DNA from: Saprospiraceae bacterium
Lineage (GTDB): Bacteria > Bacteroidota > Bacteroidia > Chitinophagales > Saprospiraceae
Direction of reading: 5' to 3'
Assembly: GCA_013002625.1 (NCBI GenBank)
Contig: JABDJE010000311.1
Coordinates: forward strand, 1 to 15,954
Length of the DNA: 15,954 bases
The notes under the pieces were generated by a model. It was given only the letters and a program-made list of their open reading frames with translations. It ran no database searches and was not told the origin of the DNA. Below, piece by piece: positions 1-7,365 of this stretch. The position numbers and the translations under genes are program-made. How positions within the stretch are numbered: position 1 is the first letter of the stretch; each line of letters begins with the position of its first letter.

Positions 1-648
1 CAAGGGCGCGGACATGAATATTTTGTTTTGACGGATCACTCAAGATCAGCTTTCTATGCGAATGGCCTGCAAATCGAAAGATTGTATCAACAGTTGGATG
101 AGGTAAGAGATCTGGATCAGCAAATGGATGAATACCGTATATTTTCTGGTATCGAATCAGATATTCTCGCCAACGGTGATCTGGATTATCCTGACGATGT
201 GCTGGCCGAATTAGATGTGGTGATTGCATCTGTACATTCCAATTTAAAGATGGACCAGGAGAAGGCAACTACTCGTTTATTGCGTGCCATCGAAAATCCA
301 TACACTTCGATCCTGGGTCATCCGACAGGAAGATTGCTTTTAAGCAGACCTGGTTACCCCATCGATCACAGGCTTATTATTGATGCTTGTGCTGCCAATA
401 ACGTAGCTATTGAGATTAATGCCAGCCCATACCGTTTGGATATTGACTGGCGGTGGATAGATTACTGTATGGAAAAAGATGTTCTTATTTCGATTAATCC
501 TGATGCACACAGCACCAGTGGCATAGATGATATTTATTACGGTGTATGCTCTGCCAGAAAAGGCGGACTGCTTAAGTCTTTCACGCTAAATGCCATGGAT
601 ACGGAAGAATTCGAAGAATGGCTCGTTGAACAGCATGAAAAAAGATGA
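1..648 (+). CDS. polX: DNA polymerase/3'-5' exonuclease PolX, C-terminal part (5' end outside window)
   Basis: The reading frame is open from base 1 to the TGA at 646-648, giving 215 residues with no start in the window. It matches the C-terminal PHP (polymerase and histidinol phosphatase) domain of bacterial family X polymerases, which are about 570 residues long, so the polymerase, helix-hairpin-helix and early PHP parts lie upstream. Visible metal-site motifs in order are FVLTDHS (from residue 8), GIESDIL, SVHSNLK, GHPTGRLL, EINASPYRLD and ISINPDAHS. In this family the PHP domain provides the metal-dependent 3'-5' exonuclease or AP-endonuclease activity, and the whole protein acts in gap-filling base-excision repair. 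No terminator is evident before the next gene. The family call is firm. The internal ATGs are not credible starts because conserved PHP sequence (the TDHS motif) lies upstream of them. Confidence 0.93.
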   Translation, partial: QGRGHEYFVLTDHSRSAFYANGLQIERLYQQLDEVRDLDQQMDEYRIFSGIESDILANGDLDYPDDVLAELDVVIASVHSNLKMDQEKATTRLLRAIENPYTSILGHPTGRLLLSRPGYPIDHRLIIDACAANNVAIEINASPYRLDIDWRWIDYCMEKDVLISINPDAHSTSGIDDIYYGVCSARKGGLLKSFTLNAMDTEEFEEWLVEQHEKR

Positions 649-714
649 TTTATACAACGAGCATTAAAATTTATGTTAATCGCTTGTTAATCCCCGTGTT
701 TTGGGCATTTCTGA

Positions 715-746
715 TTTAGTATGGTATCGTTTTTCGAATATATTTG
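715..746 (+). promoter_or_regulatory. Candidate Bacteroidota sigma-70 promoter for the DUF1573 gene
   Basis: TATATTTG at 739-746 is an exact match to the Bacteroidota -7 consensus TAnnTTTG. A weak -33-like TTTA lies at 715-718, with a 20-base spacer. Transcription would start about 7 bases downstream, leaving a leader of roughly 25 bases before the ATG at 778. Confidence 0.5.
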
Positions 747-777
747 TCGCATAATTAATTGACAAAAATTTAATACA

Positions 778-1314
778 ATGAAAAAATTAGGATTTCTATT
801 TGCACTTGCTATGGTAGCTATGGTAGCTTGTAAAAATGACGCTACTACTGCTGAAGAACCTCAATTGACTGCAACACCTCCAACAACAGCAGCCAATGTA
901 AACACACCAGTTCCAACTGCTAACCCACTTCCAGACAGTGAGCCTGCAGTACCTGCTGGTCCGATTACAACTATTTCTTTTGATGAAATGGAGTATGATT
1001 TCGGAATGGTAATGGAAGGTGAAAAAGTTGTTCACGAATATTCTTTCACGAACACGGGTGATGAGCCTTTAATCATTAGCAACGCTAAAGGTAGTTGTGG
1101 ATGTACTGTTCCTGACTGGCCAAGAGAGCCAATTGCTCCAGGTGAGAGTAATGTAATCAAGGTACAGTTTGATTCTAAAAACAAAGGTAAAGTTGGTGGT
1201 GGACTTCAATCAAAGAGAGTTACGATCACTGCTAACACTGACCCAGTTAACACTTACCTGACTATCAAAGGTAAAGTTGACAAAAAAGAAGAAGCAGCTA
1301 ACACACCTTCATAA
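778..1314 (+). CDS. DUF1573 domain lipoprotein
   Basis: This is a 178-residue secreted protein. Residues 1-17 form a lysine-led hydrophobic signal ending in a lipobox-like MVAC, so Cys18 would be lipidated. A Thr/Pro/Ala-rich linker covers about residues 22-62. The DUF1573 domain, an immunoglobulin-like (ASPM/SPD-2/Hydin-type) fold, covers about 65-166. It is marked by YDFG (73-76), the FTNTGDEPL stretch (90-98), GSCGCTVP (105-112) and PGESNVIKVQFD. DUF1573 proteins are abundant in Bacteroidota, and their biochemical role is not established; a periplasmic or cell-surface scaffold role is inference. The start is well supported by the signal peptide and the promoter 32 bases upstream. The gene appears monocistronic, with its own promoter and a terminator 27 bases after the stop. 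Confidence 0.92.
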   Translation: MKKLGFLFALAMVAMVACKNDATTAEEPQLTATPPTTAANVNTPVPTANPLPDSEPAVPAGPITTISFDEMEYDFGMVMEGEKVVHEYSFTNTGDEPLIISNAKGSCGCTVPDWPREPIAPGESNVIKVQFDSKNKGKVGGGLQSKRVTITANTDPVNTYLTIKGKVDKKEEAANTPS

Positions 1315-1340
1315 GGAATAATAGAAGTTTCAAGATATTA

Positions 1341-1377
1341 AAAGGGCACGCATGTTGAATGCGCGCCTTTTTTTTAT
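1341..1377 (+). terminator. Rho-independent terminator, probably bidirectional
   Basis: An imperfect stem pairs AAAGGGCACGCAT (1341-1353) with ATGCGCGCCTTT (1359-1370), with one bulged G and one A/C mismatch. An eight-to-nine T run follows. It lies between the convergent DUF1573 and rdgB genes. On the minus strand the hairpin is followed by TTTTAAT, so it may also serve rdgB, whose stop is 8 bases away. Confidence 0.8.
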
Positions 1378-1384
1378 TTCTACA

Positions 1385-1972
1385 TTATCCATTTCGACTT
1401 TCGAGAAAACGCCGCATTTTATCCACTGCTCTAGATCGATGGCTCATTTTATTTTTAACAGATTCAGGCAATTCAGCAAATGATTTGTCATAACCATCCG
1501 GTATGAAGATTGGATCATAGCCAAAGCCTCCATTACCTTTTTTCTCCAATGCAATGCGTCCATTCACGATCCCCTCAAAAATATGCTCTTCATCGTCGAG
1601 AACCAACGCAACTACTGCTCTAAAGCGTGCTTTTCTGTTGGTCTCGCCATCCAGTGCATTCAATAACTTATTCATATTGTCCGTGGCATCTTTCTGTGGA
1701 CCGGCATAGCGTGCAGTATATACGCCTGGGGCCATATTCAGTGCTTCTACCTCCAATCCGGAATCATCGGAAAACACATTTATCTTTTTAGCGTCAGCTA
1801 TTGTCCTTGACTTTATGAGGGCATTTTCTGTCAACGTAGATCCCGTCTCTTCAATTTCCTCCAGCCAATTTATGTCTTTAAGTGAAAGCAATTGCGTTTT
1901 ATCCAATCCAAGTATGGTTCTTACTTCATCAACTTTATGGGCATTGGAGGATGCAAAAACAAGTTCAGACAT
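1385..1972 (-). CDS. rdgB: XTP/dITP pyrophosphatase (HAM1/RdgB family)
   Basis: This 195-residue protein has the normal family length. It hydrolyses non-canonical purine nucleoside triphosphates (dITP, XTP, ITP) to monophosphate and pyrophosphate in the cytoplasm, which keeps deaminated purines out of DNA and RNA. Visible hallmarks are SSNAHK (8-13, triphosphate binding), SDDSGLEVEAL (68-78, containing the catalytic aspartate), APGVYTARYAG (81-91), GFGYDPIF (149-156) and MSHRSRA (176-182). The start ATG lies 3 bases after the stop of the upstream 142-codon gene, so the two are surely co-transcribed. The terminator at 1341-1377 lies just beyond its 3' end. Confidence 0.97.
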   Translation of the reverse strand: MSELVFASSNAHKVDEVRTILGLDKTQLLSLKDINWLEEIEETGSTLTENALIKSRTIADAKKINVFSDDSGLEVEALNMAPGVYTARYAGPQKDATDNMNKLLNALDGETNRKARFRAVVALVLDDEEHIFEGIVNGRIALEKKGNGGFGYDPIFIPDGYDKSFAELPESVKNKMSHRSRAVDKMRRFLESRNG

Positions 1973-1975
1973 AGT

Positions 1976-2404
1976 TTAGGTTTTAAATACTGTTTGTAGA
2001 ATTGTCCAAAGCGCTTTTTTAAATTTGGTCTCTGTGCTTAGATCCTTCAGACTATGACTGAATAATACGGTATAACTCTCGGTCTTATACGCTTGATAAG
2101 CTTTAAAGGAAGCATTAAAGCCCAGACATTTTGGATTTACACCAAAAACAAACACATTTTTTATATCGTCATTAAGGTGCGAAGCTAAACTGATTTCCTG
2201 GCCATCGCCTAACACAATTTGGAACGTTTGACGCGATAGCTCAATATTTACAGCTTTAAATATTTTATCGATTAGATCGTTGTATTCTGTGAAATCATTC
2301 TGATTAACAACAATGGCAAGTTGGGCTTCAGGATTTCCCTGAATAACAGGGCTTGAAGTCTCGTTTAGAGCATATTGATCAAAGTCAAAAAAGGAAATAT
2401 CCAA
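1976..2404 (-). CDS. Conserved-looking hypothetical protein, co-transcribed with rdgB
   Basis: I do not recognise this 142-residue protein. It is soluble, with no signal peptide or membrane segment. It has an aromatic acidic N-terminus (FFDFDQY at 5-11), a central alternating hydrophobic stretch (IKNVFVFGVNPKCLGFNAS, about 81-99) and a C-terminal part rich in Lys, Leu and Trp (KKALWTILQTVF). The layout loosely recalls small replisome accessory proteins such as the psi subunit of DNA polymerase III, but that impression is too weak for a name. It is probably a real gene: the frame is clean, it has a good candidate promoter upstream, and it sits 3 bases before rdgB. A role linked to rdgB or nucleotide metabolism is only an inference from the operon. 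Confidence 0.75.
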   Translation of the reverse strand: MDISFFDFDQYALNETSSPVIQGNPEAQLAIVVNQNDFTEYNDLIDKIFKAVNIELSRQTFQIVLGDGQEISLASHLNDDIKNVFVFGVNPKCLGFNASFKAYQAYKTESYTVLFSHSLKDLSTETKFKKALWTILQTVFKT

Positions 2405-2493
2405 AATAAAAGTTTAGATTTTGAAAAATTACAAAATATAATTTGATAACATTCTGAAAATTAGACGATTAAACGAATTAAAATAAAAATAGT

Positions 2494-2501
2494 TAAATTT
2501 G
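2494..2501 (+). promoter_or_regulatory. Candidate -7 promoter element for ilvE
   Basis: TAAATTTG matches TAnnTTTG exactly, 77 bases before the ilvE start. I see no clear -33 element at the expected distance. It lies within a few bases of the minus-strand element at 2507-2514. Confidence 0.4.
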
Positions 2502-2506
2502 TAGTA

Positions 2507-2539
2507 CAAAATTAATTCTGAAGAGAATTAAAAACCAAA
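2507..2539 (-). promoter_or_regulatory. Candidate promoter for the 142-codon gene and rdgB
   Basis: Read on the minus strand, TTTG (2539-2536), a 21-base spacer and TAATTTTG (2514-2507) match both Bacteroidota promoter elements. The start of transcription would fall near 2500, giving a leader of about 95 bases. The element overlaps the divergent promoter region of ilvE. Confidence 0.5.
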
Positions 2540-2578
2540 CCCTGCATTTTTAATTAATACAATTAAAACCCTACTCAA

Positions 2579-3643
2579 ATGATAGATACGAGCCGCCTAC
2601 GCATCGAAAAGACATCTGTTTCAAAATTATCAGATATTGATTTCAATAATATTCCTTTCGGTCGCGTATTTTCTGACCATATGTATGTTGCAGAATACGA
2701 TAATGGAGCATGGTCAAATATGCGAATTGTACCTTTCAAAAACTTTTCGATACATCCCGCAAATATTGCCTGGCACTATGGTCAGTCAGTTTTTGAAGGC
2801 ATGAAGGCCACTAAGGCGAATGATGGTACGCCTATTCTTTTTAGACCGGAAAAGCATGCTATTAGAATCAATAAATCAGCTGCCAGAATGTGTATGCCAG
2901 AATTTCCTCAGGAGTCATTCATGGAGGCTGTGTATGAACTGGTTAAACTTGAAAAAGGATGGATTCCTCCTCAGGAAGGAAGTGCATTATACCTAAGGCC
3001 CTATATGGTAGCCATGGATGAGTTTATTGGCGTACAGGTTGCCAAATCCTATATGTTCTGCATTTTTTGCTGTCCTGTTGGACCTTACTATGCCAAGGAT
3101 TTGAAACTTAAAGCTGATGATACGTACATACGAGCTGCACAAGGTGGTGTAGGCGCTGCAAAAGCTGCTGGAAATTACGGCGCTTCACTTTACCCTGCAT
3201 CATTGGCAAAACAAGAAGGCTATGATCAGGTTCTGTGGTTGGATGCCAAAGAGTTCAAATATGTGCAGGAGGTTGGAACGATGAATATCTTTTTTGCCTT
3301 TGGAGATAAAGTTGTCACACCGGCAACAAGCGGTACCATTCTGGACGGTATCACCCGAGATTCTTGCATACAAATTCTAAAGGAAAAAGGCATTGAAGTT
3401 GAAGAACGTCCTCTATCCATTGAAGAAATCATGCAAGGTGGCAAAGATGGATCATTGACCGAAGTTTTTGGCTCAGGAACCGCCGCGGTGATTGCTCCAG
3501 TTAAGGAAATAGCTTACAAAGGCGACGTCATCAATATTGATACTTCTGCCTTCAAGATTGCACCAATGCTTAAAGATACCCTCAATGGTATCCGCAGCGA
3601 GCGACTTGAAGACAGCTTCGGTTGGAATGTACGAGTTGTCTAA
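2579..3643 (+). CDS. ilvE: Branched-chain-amino-acid aminotransferase
   Basis: This 354-residue protein is a fold-type IV PLP enzyme that interconverts leucine, isoleucine and valine with their 2-oxo acids, using 2-oxoglutarate/glutamate, in the cytoplasm. It is the longer, eukaryote-like type of BCAT. The signature is GGVGAAKAAGNYGASLYP (189-206), in which Lys195 should form the Schiff base with PLP. Other matches are HYGQSVFEGMKA (66-77), the LYLRPYMV segment (137-144), QVLWLD followed by EVGTMNIFF (217-239), SGTILDGITRDS (251-262) and EVFGSGTAAVIAPV (295-308). The gene stands alone on the plus strand. Its stop codon overlaps the stop of the convergent glycosyltransferase gene by 4 bases. 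It is divergent from the rdgB pair, with promoter elements packed closely in the 174-base gap. No leader peptide or attenuator is seen. Confidence 0.97.
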   Translation: MIDTSRLRIEKTSVSKLSDIDFNNIPFGRVFSDHMYVAEYDNGAWSNMRIVPFKNFSIHPANIAWHYGQSVFEGMKATKANDGTPILFRPEKHAIRINKSAARMCMPEFPQESFMEAVYELVKLEKGWIPPQEGSALYLRPYMVAMDEFIGVQVAKSYMFCIFCCPVGPYYAKDLKLKADDTYIRAAQGGVGAAKAAGNYGASLYPASLAKQEGYDQVLWLDAKEFKYVQEVGTMNIFFAFGDKVVTPATSGTILDGITRDSCIQILKEKGIEVEERPLSIEEIMQGGKDGSLTEVFGSGTAAVIAPVKEIAYKGDVINIDTSAFKIAPMLKDTLNGIRSERLEDSFGWNVRVV

Positions 3644-4545
3644 AGCTTTCTGTCGTAAATAAGTTTGTGCCGCTGCTTTAAATAATAATTGAGTTTGAAT
3701 GCATCCATGTACCTCATGCTTGGCTTAGGCCCATGCAGGTTCTTTAGGATATATGATTCAAAGCGTTCAAACAGCTTCATGAAATCTTCATGAAATCCCA
3801 AAGCAATTATACGATCTGCCAACTGAACCAGTCTTGTTGGTAAAACCTGTCCCTTATAATTAAGAAGAAGTAAATTGTCTAGAGACTTCCGCGTCTTGGA
3901 TAAAAATATTTCGGTCTTTTCAAGCCCAAGATGTTGTACCGGGTTCTCGATGTGACGTATGGTTAATCCTTTCTCTTTGAGCAGTTGTGCGAACAATAAA
4001 TCCTCATAGCCATAACCATAAATAGATTCATCGAACTTGATGTCGAGAATCAATTGCTTTTTTATCAGGAAGTTATTTGTATGAAAGAATAGATATGGAT
4101 GTTTATTGCGATACGCCTCAGATTTTGACTCTCGAAATTTTCCATATTTCCAATGCAGGATTTTGGACTGCGCTGTTGGCTTCCTCTTGCTGTAAATGCG
4201 GCCTCCAGAAATAACAGGTGCTTTGTCCATGACTTTTAAATAGCGCTTAATGAAGGTCTTGTTGGTTAATTTGGAATCACAATCCAAAAAAAGCAGGTTG
4301 TCATAACTCGCCGATTTGGCCAGCCAATTTCTGATTTTTGCCCGCCCCAGATTCTTAGACATTTCGGTATAATTCACACCTATATATGAGGCAAGTGAAG
4401 CATTGGCCTGTCTATATTTATTTGAAGACCCATCATCAAAACACAGTATTTCAAATAATATTTTTGCTGTACCACACTGCTTATGGAGTTCGTCTACCAG
4501 TTTGGTGACATCGCAATTATAAATGGGTATTAGAATAGAGAGCAT
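3640..4545 (-). CDS. Family 2 glycosyltransferase (GT-A fold)
   Basis: This 301-residue cytoplasmic protein has the GT2 layout. The N-terminus LSILIPIYN (2-10) starts the nucleotide-sugar-binding fold. It is followed by CFDDGSS (35-41), NLGRAKIRN (65-73), the DXD-type metal site LFLDCDS (85-91), the acceptor-region TNNFLIKK (156-163) and the FDESIYGYGYEDLLFA block (171-186), whose ED pair is the usual catalytic-base region. It should transfer a sugar from a nucleotide sugar to a glycan or lipid-linked acceptor; donor and acceptor cannot be read from the sequence. No membrane segment is visible. It has no close operon partner, though the minus-strand gene upstream belongs to the same orientation block as a Wzx-like flippase. 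The 3' end overlaps ilvE by 4 bases, and no separate terminator is present. Confidence 0.93.
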   Translation of the reverse strand: MLSILIPIYNCDVTKLVDELHKQCGTAKILFEILCFDDGSSNKYRQANASLASYIGVNYTEMSKNLGRAKIRNWLAKSASYDNLLFLDCDSKLTNKTFIKRYLKVMDKAPVISGGRIYSKRKPTAQSKILHWKYGKFRESKSEAYRNKHPYLFFHTNNFLIKKQLILDIKFDESIYGYGYEDLLFAQLLKEKGLTIRHIENPVQHLGLEKTEIFLSKTRKSLDNLLLLNYKGQVLPTRLVQLADRIIALGFHEDFMKLFERFESYILKNLHGPKPSMRYMDAFKLNYYLKQRHKLIYDRKL

Positions 4546-4610
4546 GGGGCTTTAAATATTGAGCCAAATTAAACAAATGATTGGGAAGCGGGAAATGGGG
4601 GAAGGGATGG

Positions 4611-4736
4611 GCGTTTCGAGTTACAGGGATTGAGTTACGAGTTACGAGGTTCGAGTTACGAGGTTCGAGTTACGAGGTTCGAGGCTATTTCTCCAATACA
4701 CGCACTTCGTGCCCCGCAACACGAACCTTGAAACTT
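4611..4736. repeat. Heptamer tandem array with an inverted degenerate arm
   Basis: Plus-strand bases 4618-4680 form nine in-phase heptamers: GAGTTAC, AGGGATT, GAGTTAC, GAGTTAC, then GAGGTTC alternating with GAGTTAC, ending in GAGGTTC. The 14-base unit GAGTTACGAGGTTC occurs three times perfectly (4639-4652, 4653-4666, 4667-4680). GCGTTTC (4611-4617) and GAGGCTA (4681-4687) look like decayed end units. From 4736 back to 4695 the minus strand shows similar degenerate heptamers (AAGTTTC, AAGGTTC, GTGTTGC, GGGGCAC, GAAGTGC, GTGTATT), so two arms face each other. It fills the gap between two minus-strand genes. Function is unknown. Confidence 0.85.
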
Positions 4737-4741
4737 TTCTA

Positions 4742-5062
4742 TCAACTGAAATTCGACAGCAACACCAACCCCAAGACTACAACAATTGTAGCAAAGAAAA
4801 CCGCCAGAAATATTTTAAATTTTTGAAATTGCTGTTTTCTCCAATGATAGATGATTCCGACCAAGGATGTACCCAGCATAATGAAGATGAAATACATATA
4901 CACATCAACCCAATAGAAAACTTCATTAAGGGCGTTGAAGGCGCGCTCCAATCCAGAACCGGAATTATAATCTTTAGTTAATAGCAGGAGGCCAGCAGAA
5001 ATGAAATAAATAGCTGCAAATCCCAGATAGCTCAGACTGATTTTTAATGCAGGATTTCTCAT
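4742..5062 (-). CDS. Small membrane protein, three predicted transmembrane helices
   Basis: This 106-residue hydrophobic protein is not recognised as a named family. Membrane helices are apparent at about residues 8-28, 51-72 and 83-102, with basic residues between the second and third (YHWRKQQFQKFK), which suggests that loop faces the cytoplasm. The short segment after helix 1 (KDYNSGSGLERAFNAL) would then be periplasmic. It was preferred over two overlapping plus-strand frames because only this frame gives a coherent membrane-protein pattern. It lies 114 bases downstream of ribA on the same strand and may be read from the same transcript. Its 3' end abuts the heptamer repeat. Confidence 0.7.
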   Translation of the reverse strand: MRNPALKISLSYLGFAAIYFISAGLLLLTKDYNSGSGLERAFNALNEVFYWVDVYMYFIFIMLGTSLVGIIYHWRKQQFQKFKIFLAVFFATIVVVLGLVLLSNFS

Positions 5063-5176
5063 AACAAATAATGAATTGATTATGTGAATGTCTGATCATA
5101 AGCATGATTTGCGTTTAAAAACGCTCTGGATTATTAAATTATTGCTTACAAAAAATCCAAGATAAGCTTCTAGGTT

Positions 5177-5770
5177 CTAGCCTTTAAGAAGGTGCCCGAG
5201 GCTTTCTTTCTTTGTTTTAAGGTATTTTTCGTTGTTTACGTTGGATGCAATTTCGAGTGGAATTCGATTCAAAATCTTAATCTTGCTATCATCAAAAGCG
5301 CCGAGTTTGTCTGGATTATTGGTCAATAATCGAATCTTATTGATACCTAAATTTTCAAGAATATGGAGTGCTTTTTTGTAGCTTCTGTAGTCCGATTTAA
5401 AGCCCAGCACTTCATTGGCTTCAACGGTATCAAATCCTTCATCCTGTTTGTTGTAGGCATGCAGTTTATTGATAATGCCAATGCCTCTCCCCTCTTGTCG
5501 CAAATAGATCAATATACCTTTGTCATTTTCGATACGTAGCATGGCCTCTTTAAGTTGATTTCCACAATCACACCTTTGTGAATGAAATAAATCTCCTGTA
5601 ATACATTCTGAATGTATTCTTACTGTTACAATATCCTCCTTATTCAAATCAGGATGTACCAGGGCGAAATCAGGTGTATACTCGCTTATTTTAGACTTAT
5701 AAGCAATCATTCGAAAGGTTCCCCAATCGGTAGGTATCAGAGCTTCTGCTTCTTTTGTGATTTGATCCAT
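5177..5770 (-). CDS. ribA: GTP cyclohydrolase II
   Basis: This 197-residue enzyme catalyses the first step of riboflavin synthesis, opening GTP to 2,5-diamino-6-ribosylamino-4(3H)-pyrimidinone 5'-phosphate with release of formate and pyrophosphate. The zinc site is visible as Cys56 and the CDC pair Cys67/Cys69 in the VRIHSEC and FHSQRCDCG segments. YLRQEGRGIGI (89-99) holds the catalytic Tyr/Arg region. EANEVLGFKSDYR (117-129) and LLTNNPDK (148-155) bind the substrate. It has the length of the stand-alone enzyme and is not fused to RibB. It follows a Wzx-like flippase gene by 52 bases on the same strand. No FMN riboswitch is visible, and the space is too short for one. Confidence 0.97.
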   Translation of the reverse strand: MDQITKEAEALIPTDWGTFRMIAYKSKISEYTPDFALVHPDLNKEDIVTVRIHSECITGDLFHSQRCDCGNQLKEAMLRIENDKGILIYLRQEGRGIGIINKLHAYNKQDEGFDTVEANEVLGFKSDYRSYKKALHILENLGINKIRLLTNNPDKLGAFDDSKIKILNRIPLEIASNVNNEKYLKTKKESLGHLLKG

Positions 5771-5780
5771 ATAGATGATT

Positions 5781-5788
5781 CAAAGATA
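5781..5788 (-). promoter_or_regulatory. Possible -7 element just upstream of ribA
   Basis: On the minus strand the sequence is TATCTTTG, an exact TAnnTTTG match. Transcription would start about 5 bases before the ribA ATG, which implies a nearly leaderless mRNA. No good -33 element is seen, so this may be chance. Confidence 0.25.
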
Positions 5789-5822
5789 GTAACAAGTCTT
5801 TAATGAAATTTGTTTCCACCGA

Positions 5823-7250
5823 CTAATTCAGCTCTGAATTTAAAAAGATGGCTTTATACTGTCTTATTTTATACCTATTGATACTGTAAATCAATGAAGT
5901 CATGCCCAGTAAAGCAATTATTCCGTAAAGTGACCTTGAAATCCCAGAATAAGCCACATACCATTCACAAGCGATAACAACGATACAAACCAATAATGGA
6001 TTCAGTGCAATTGACCGCCACGAAAACTGAATCTTCAAATGCTTTTGACCAGAGATATAAAACAATAAACCCTGGGTTAAATTGGCTATGGCTACCGCTA
6101 TCAAAACTCCCCATATTTCCATCTTAGGAATAAAATAAATCAATGAAAAGATAAAGACCGTCATACTCACGAAAGACAATGCCGTTACGGTAGAAGACTT
6201 TTTGGTGAAAACCAATTGCTGATAAAATAGTTTGGCATAAACGATACTGTATGCAACCAATACGCCGACGCCCGTATAAGGTGCGATCACATAATATGCT
6301 TCATTTGTTGTGATCAATTGAAGGTTATTTCCCAAAAAGATAACAAGTGGAATTATGAATAGTGGCACATTTACGATGAGCCCGGTCAAAAGCCGAATTG
6401 TGGATGCTTCTTGCAGATTATCCCGCTTAAAGACTTCAAAAAGAAAAGGACGTACGCCATTGATCACGGCTTCAATAAGCATGATGGTAACCCCGGTAAT
6501 TGTCACCAGTAAAATATACTTTCCAACAAGCTCTAGGTCCAAAAACTGCTCCAAGACAATGCGTTCTCCTTTTGTCATAAACCAGTAGATCAGCAGATAT
6601 GGGATAAGAGGAATACTGAATTTCAAAGACGACCGCAACATGCCCCAATCGGGCCGGTATTTCAATATATCACGTTCCAGAAAAAGTATTAAAATGAAGG
6701 TGATAATATTCGAAAGCAGCATACCAACGATTGCACCCTGCACTCCTTTTCTCAATATCACAATAAGTACGAACTGAAAAATAATCACCAACAACACCTG
6801 GGTTAATATGACCAGCGCATAGCGTTTTAGATTTTTCTCATTCCTCAGAAAGGTGAAATAACTCTGATTGATTTCTCCCAAAGCTGCGTAAACGATAATG
6901 GTAAATCCGTAAGGGAAGAACAACAATTCTTCAGATTCAAATACATAATCAAAAATGGCTTCACCCGTAAAGTAGGCCAAAGCCAATGTCACAATTGAAA
7001 TACCAATACTGGAAGTGAATAAAGTTGATAAATACTTTCGCAACTGCAGCCTGTCGTGGAAGTAATCATAATATTTGGTCAACATCGCCGCATTCAATCG
7101 GAATGTCATCAGGATCATAGAGAATCCACCCACGACCAACATCAGGCTGTATACCGCCCATTCGCTTTCTGTGAATACATTGAGGTAAATCGGAATCAAA
7201 ATAATGGCTAATGCCGGTCTGACAAAACCCAATAGTGAATAGAAAAGCAT
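5823..7250 (-). CDS. Wzx-like polysaccharide/lipid-linked oligosaccharide flippase
   Basis: This 475-residue polytopic membrane protein has about 12-14 hydrophobic segments and belongs to the MOP exporter superfamily (polysaccharide transport group). The N-terminal LLGFVRPALAIILIPIYLNV is the usual first helix of Wzx-type proteins. Further matches are the KYYDYFHD loop, SLKFSIPLIPYLLIYWFM and the GERIVLEQFLDLELVGKYIL segment typical of the second half. Such proteins flip lipid-linked glycans across the inner membrane for O-antigen, capsule or exopolysaccharide synthesis; the substrate cannot be told. The ATG at 7250 is the only usable start. The frame stays open for 18 codons upstream without a standard start codon, so the first helix begins almost at residue 1, which is shorter than usual. 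The next gene downstream is ribA. Confidence 0.9.
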   Translation of the reverse strand: MLFYSLLGFVRPALAIILIPIYLNVFTESEWAVYSLMLVVGGFSMILMTFRLNAAMLTKYYDYFHDRLQLRKYLSTLFTSSIGISIVTLALAYFTGEAIFDYVFESEELLFFPYGFTIIVYAALGEINQSYFTFLRNEKNLKRYALVILTQVLLVIIFQFVLIVILRKGVQGAIVGMLLSNIITFILILFLERDILKYRPDWGMLRSSLKFSIPLIPYLLIYWFMTKGERIVLEQFLDLELVGKYILLVTITGVTIMLIEAVINGVRPFLFEVFKRDNLQEASTIRLLTGLIVNVPLFIIPLVIFLGNNLQLITTNEAYYVIAPYTGVGVLVAYSIVYAKLFYQQLVFTKKSSTVTALSFVSMTVFIFSLIYFIPKMEIWGVLIAVAIANLTQGLLFYISGQKHLKIQFSWRSIALNPLLVCIVVIACEWYVAYSGISRSLYGIIALLGMTSLIYSINRYKIRQYKAIFLNSELN

Positions 7251-7365
7251 ACCTACTATAGGTTGCTCATTGGAAAGCTTATCTAACTTGCTGAAACTGA
7301 TACGCTAATTAGTGTTTAATTTAGAACGAAAGTGTCTAAAATTAGTATTTATAGGTGAATGCCGG

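Noticed and set aside
796..1035. Minus-strand frame of 79 codons inside the DUF1573 gene
   Set aside because: Cysteine- and serine-rich product typical of an antisense shadow of a Thr/Pro-rich coding stretch.
4618..4680. Short regular repeats as a possible CRISPR array
   Set aside because: The units are 7 and 14 bases with no unique spacers between them, and no cas genes are present.
4709..4981. Plus-strand reading frame of 90 codons over the small membrane-protein gene, and the 81-codon frame at 4581-4826
   Set aside because: Both translate into low-complexity or irregular sequence, one running through the heptamer repeat. The minus-strand frame gives a coherent three-helix protein.
5111..5124. 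Palindrome GCGTTT-AA-AAACGC between ribA and the small membrane-protein gene as a terminator
   Set aside because: It is not followed by a T run on either strand, and the stem is short.
5771..5822. FMN riboswitch before ribA
   Set aside because: Only 52 bases separate ribA from the upstream gene, and no RFN-type conserved stems are seen.
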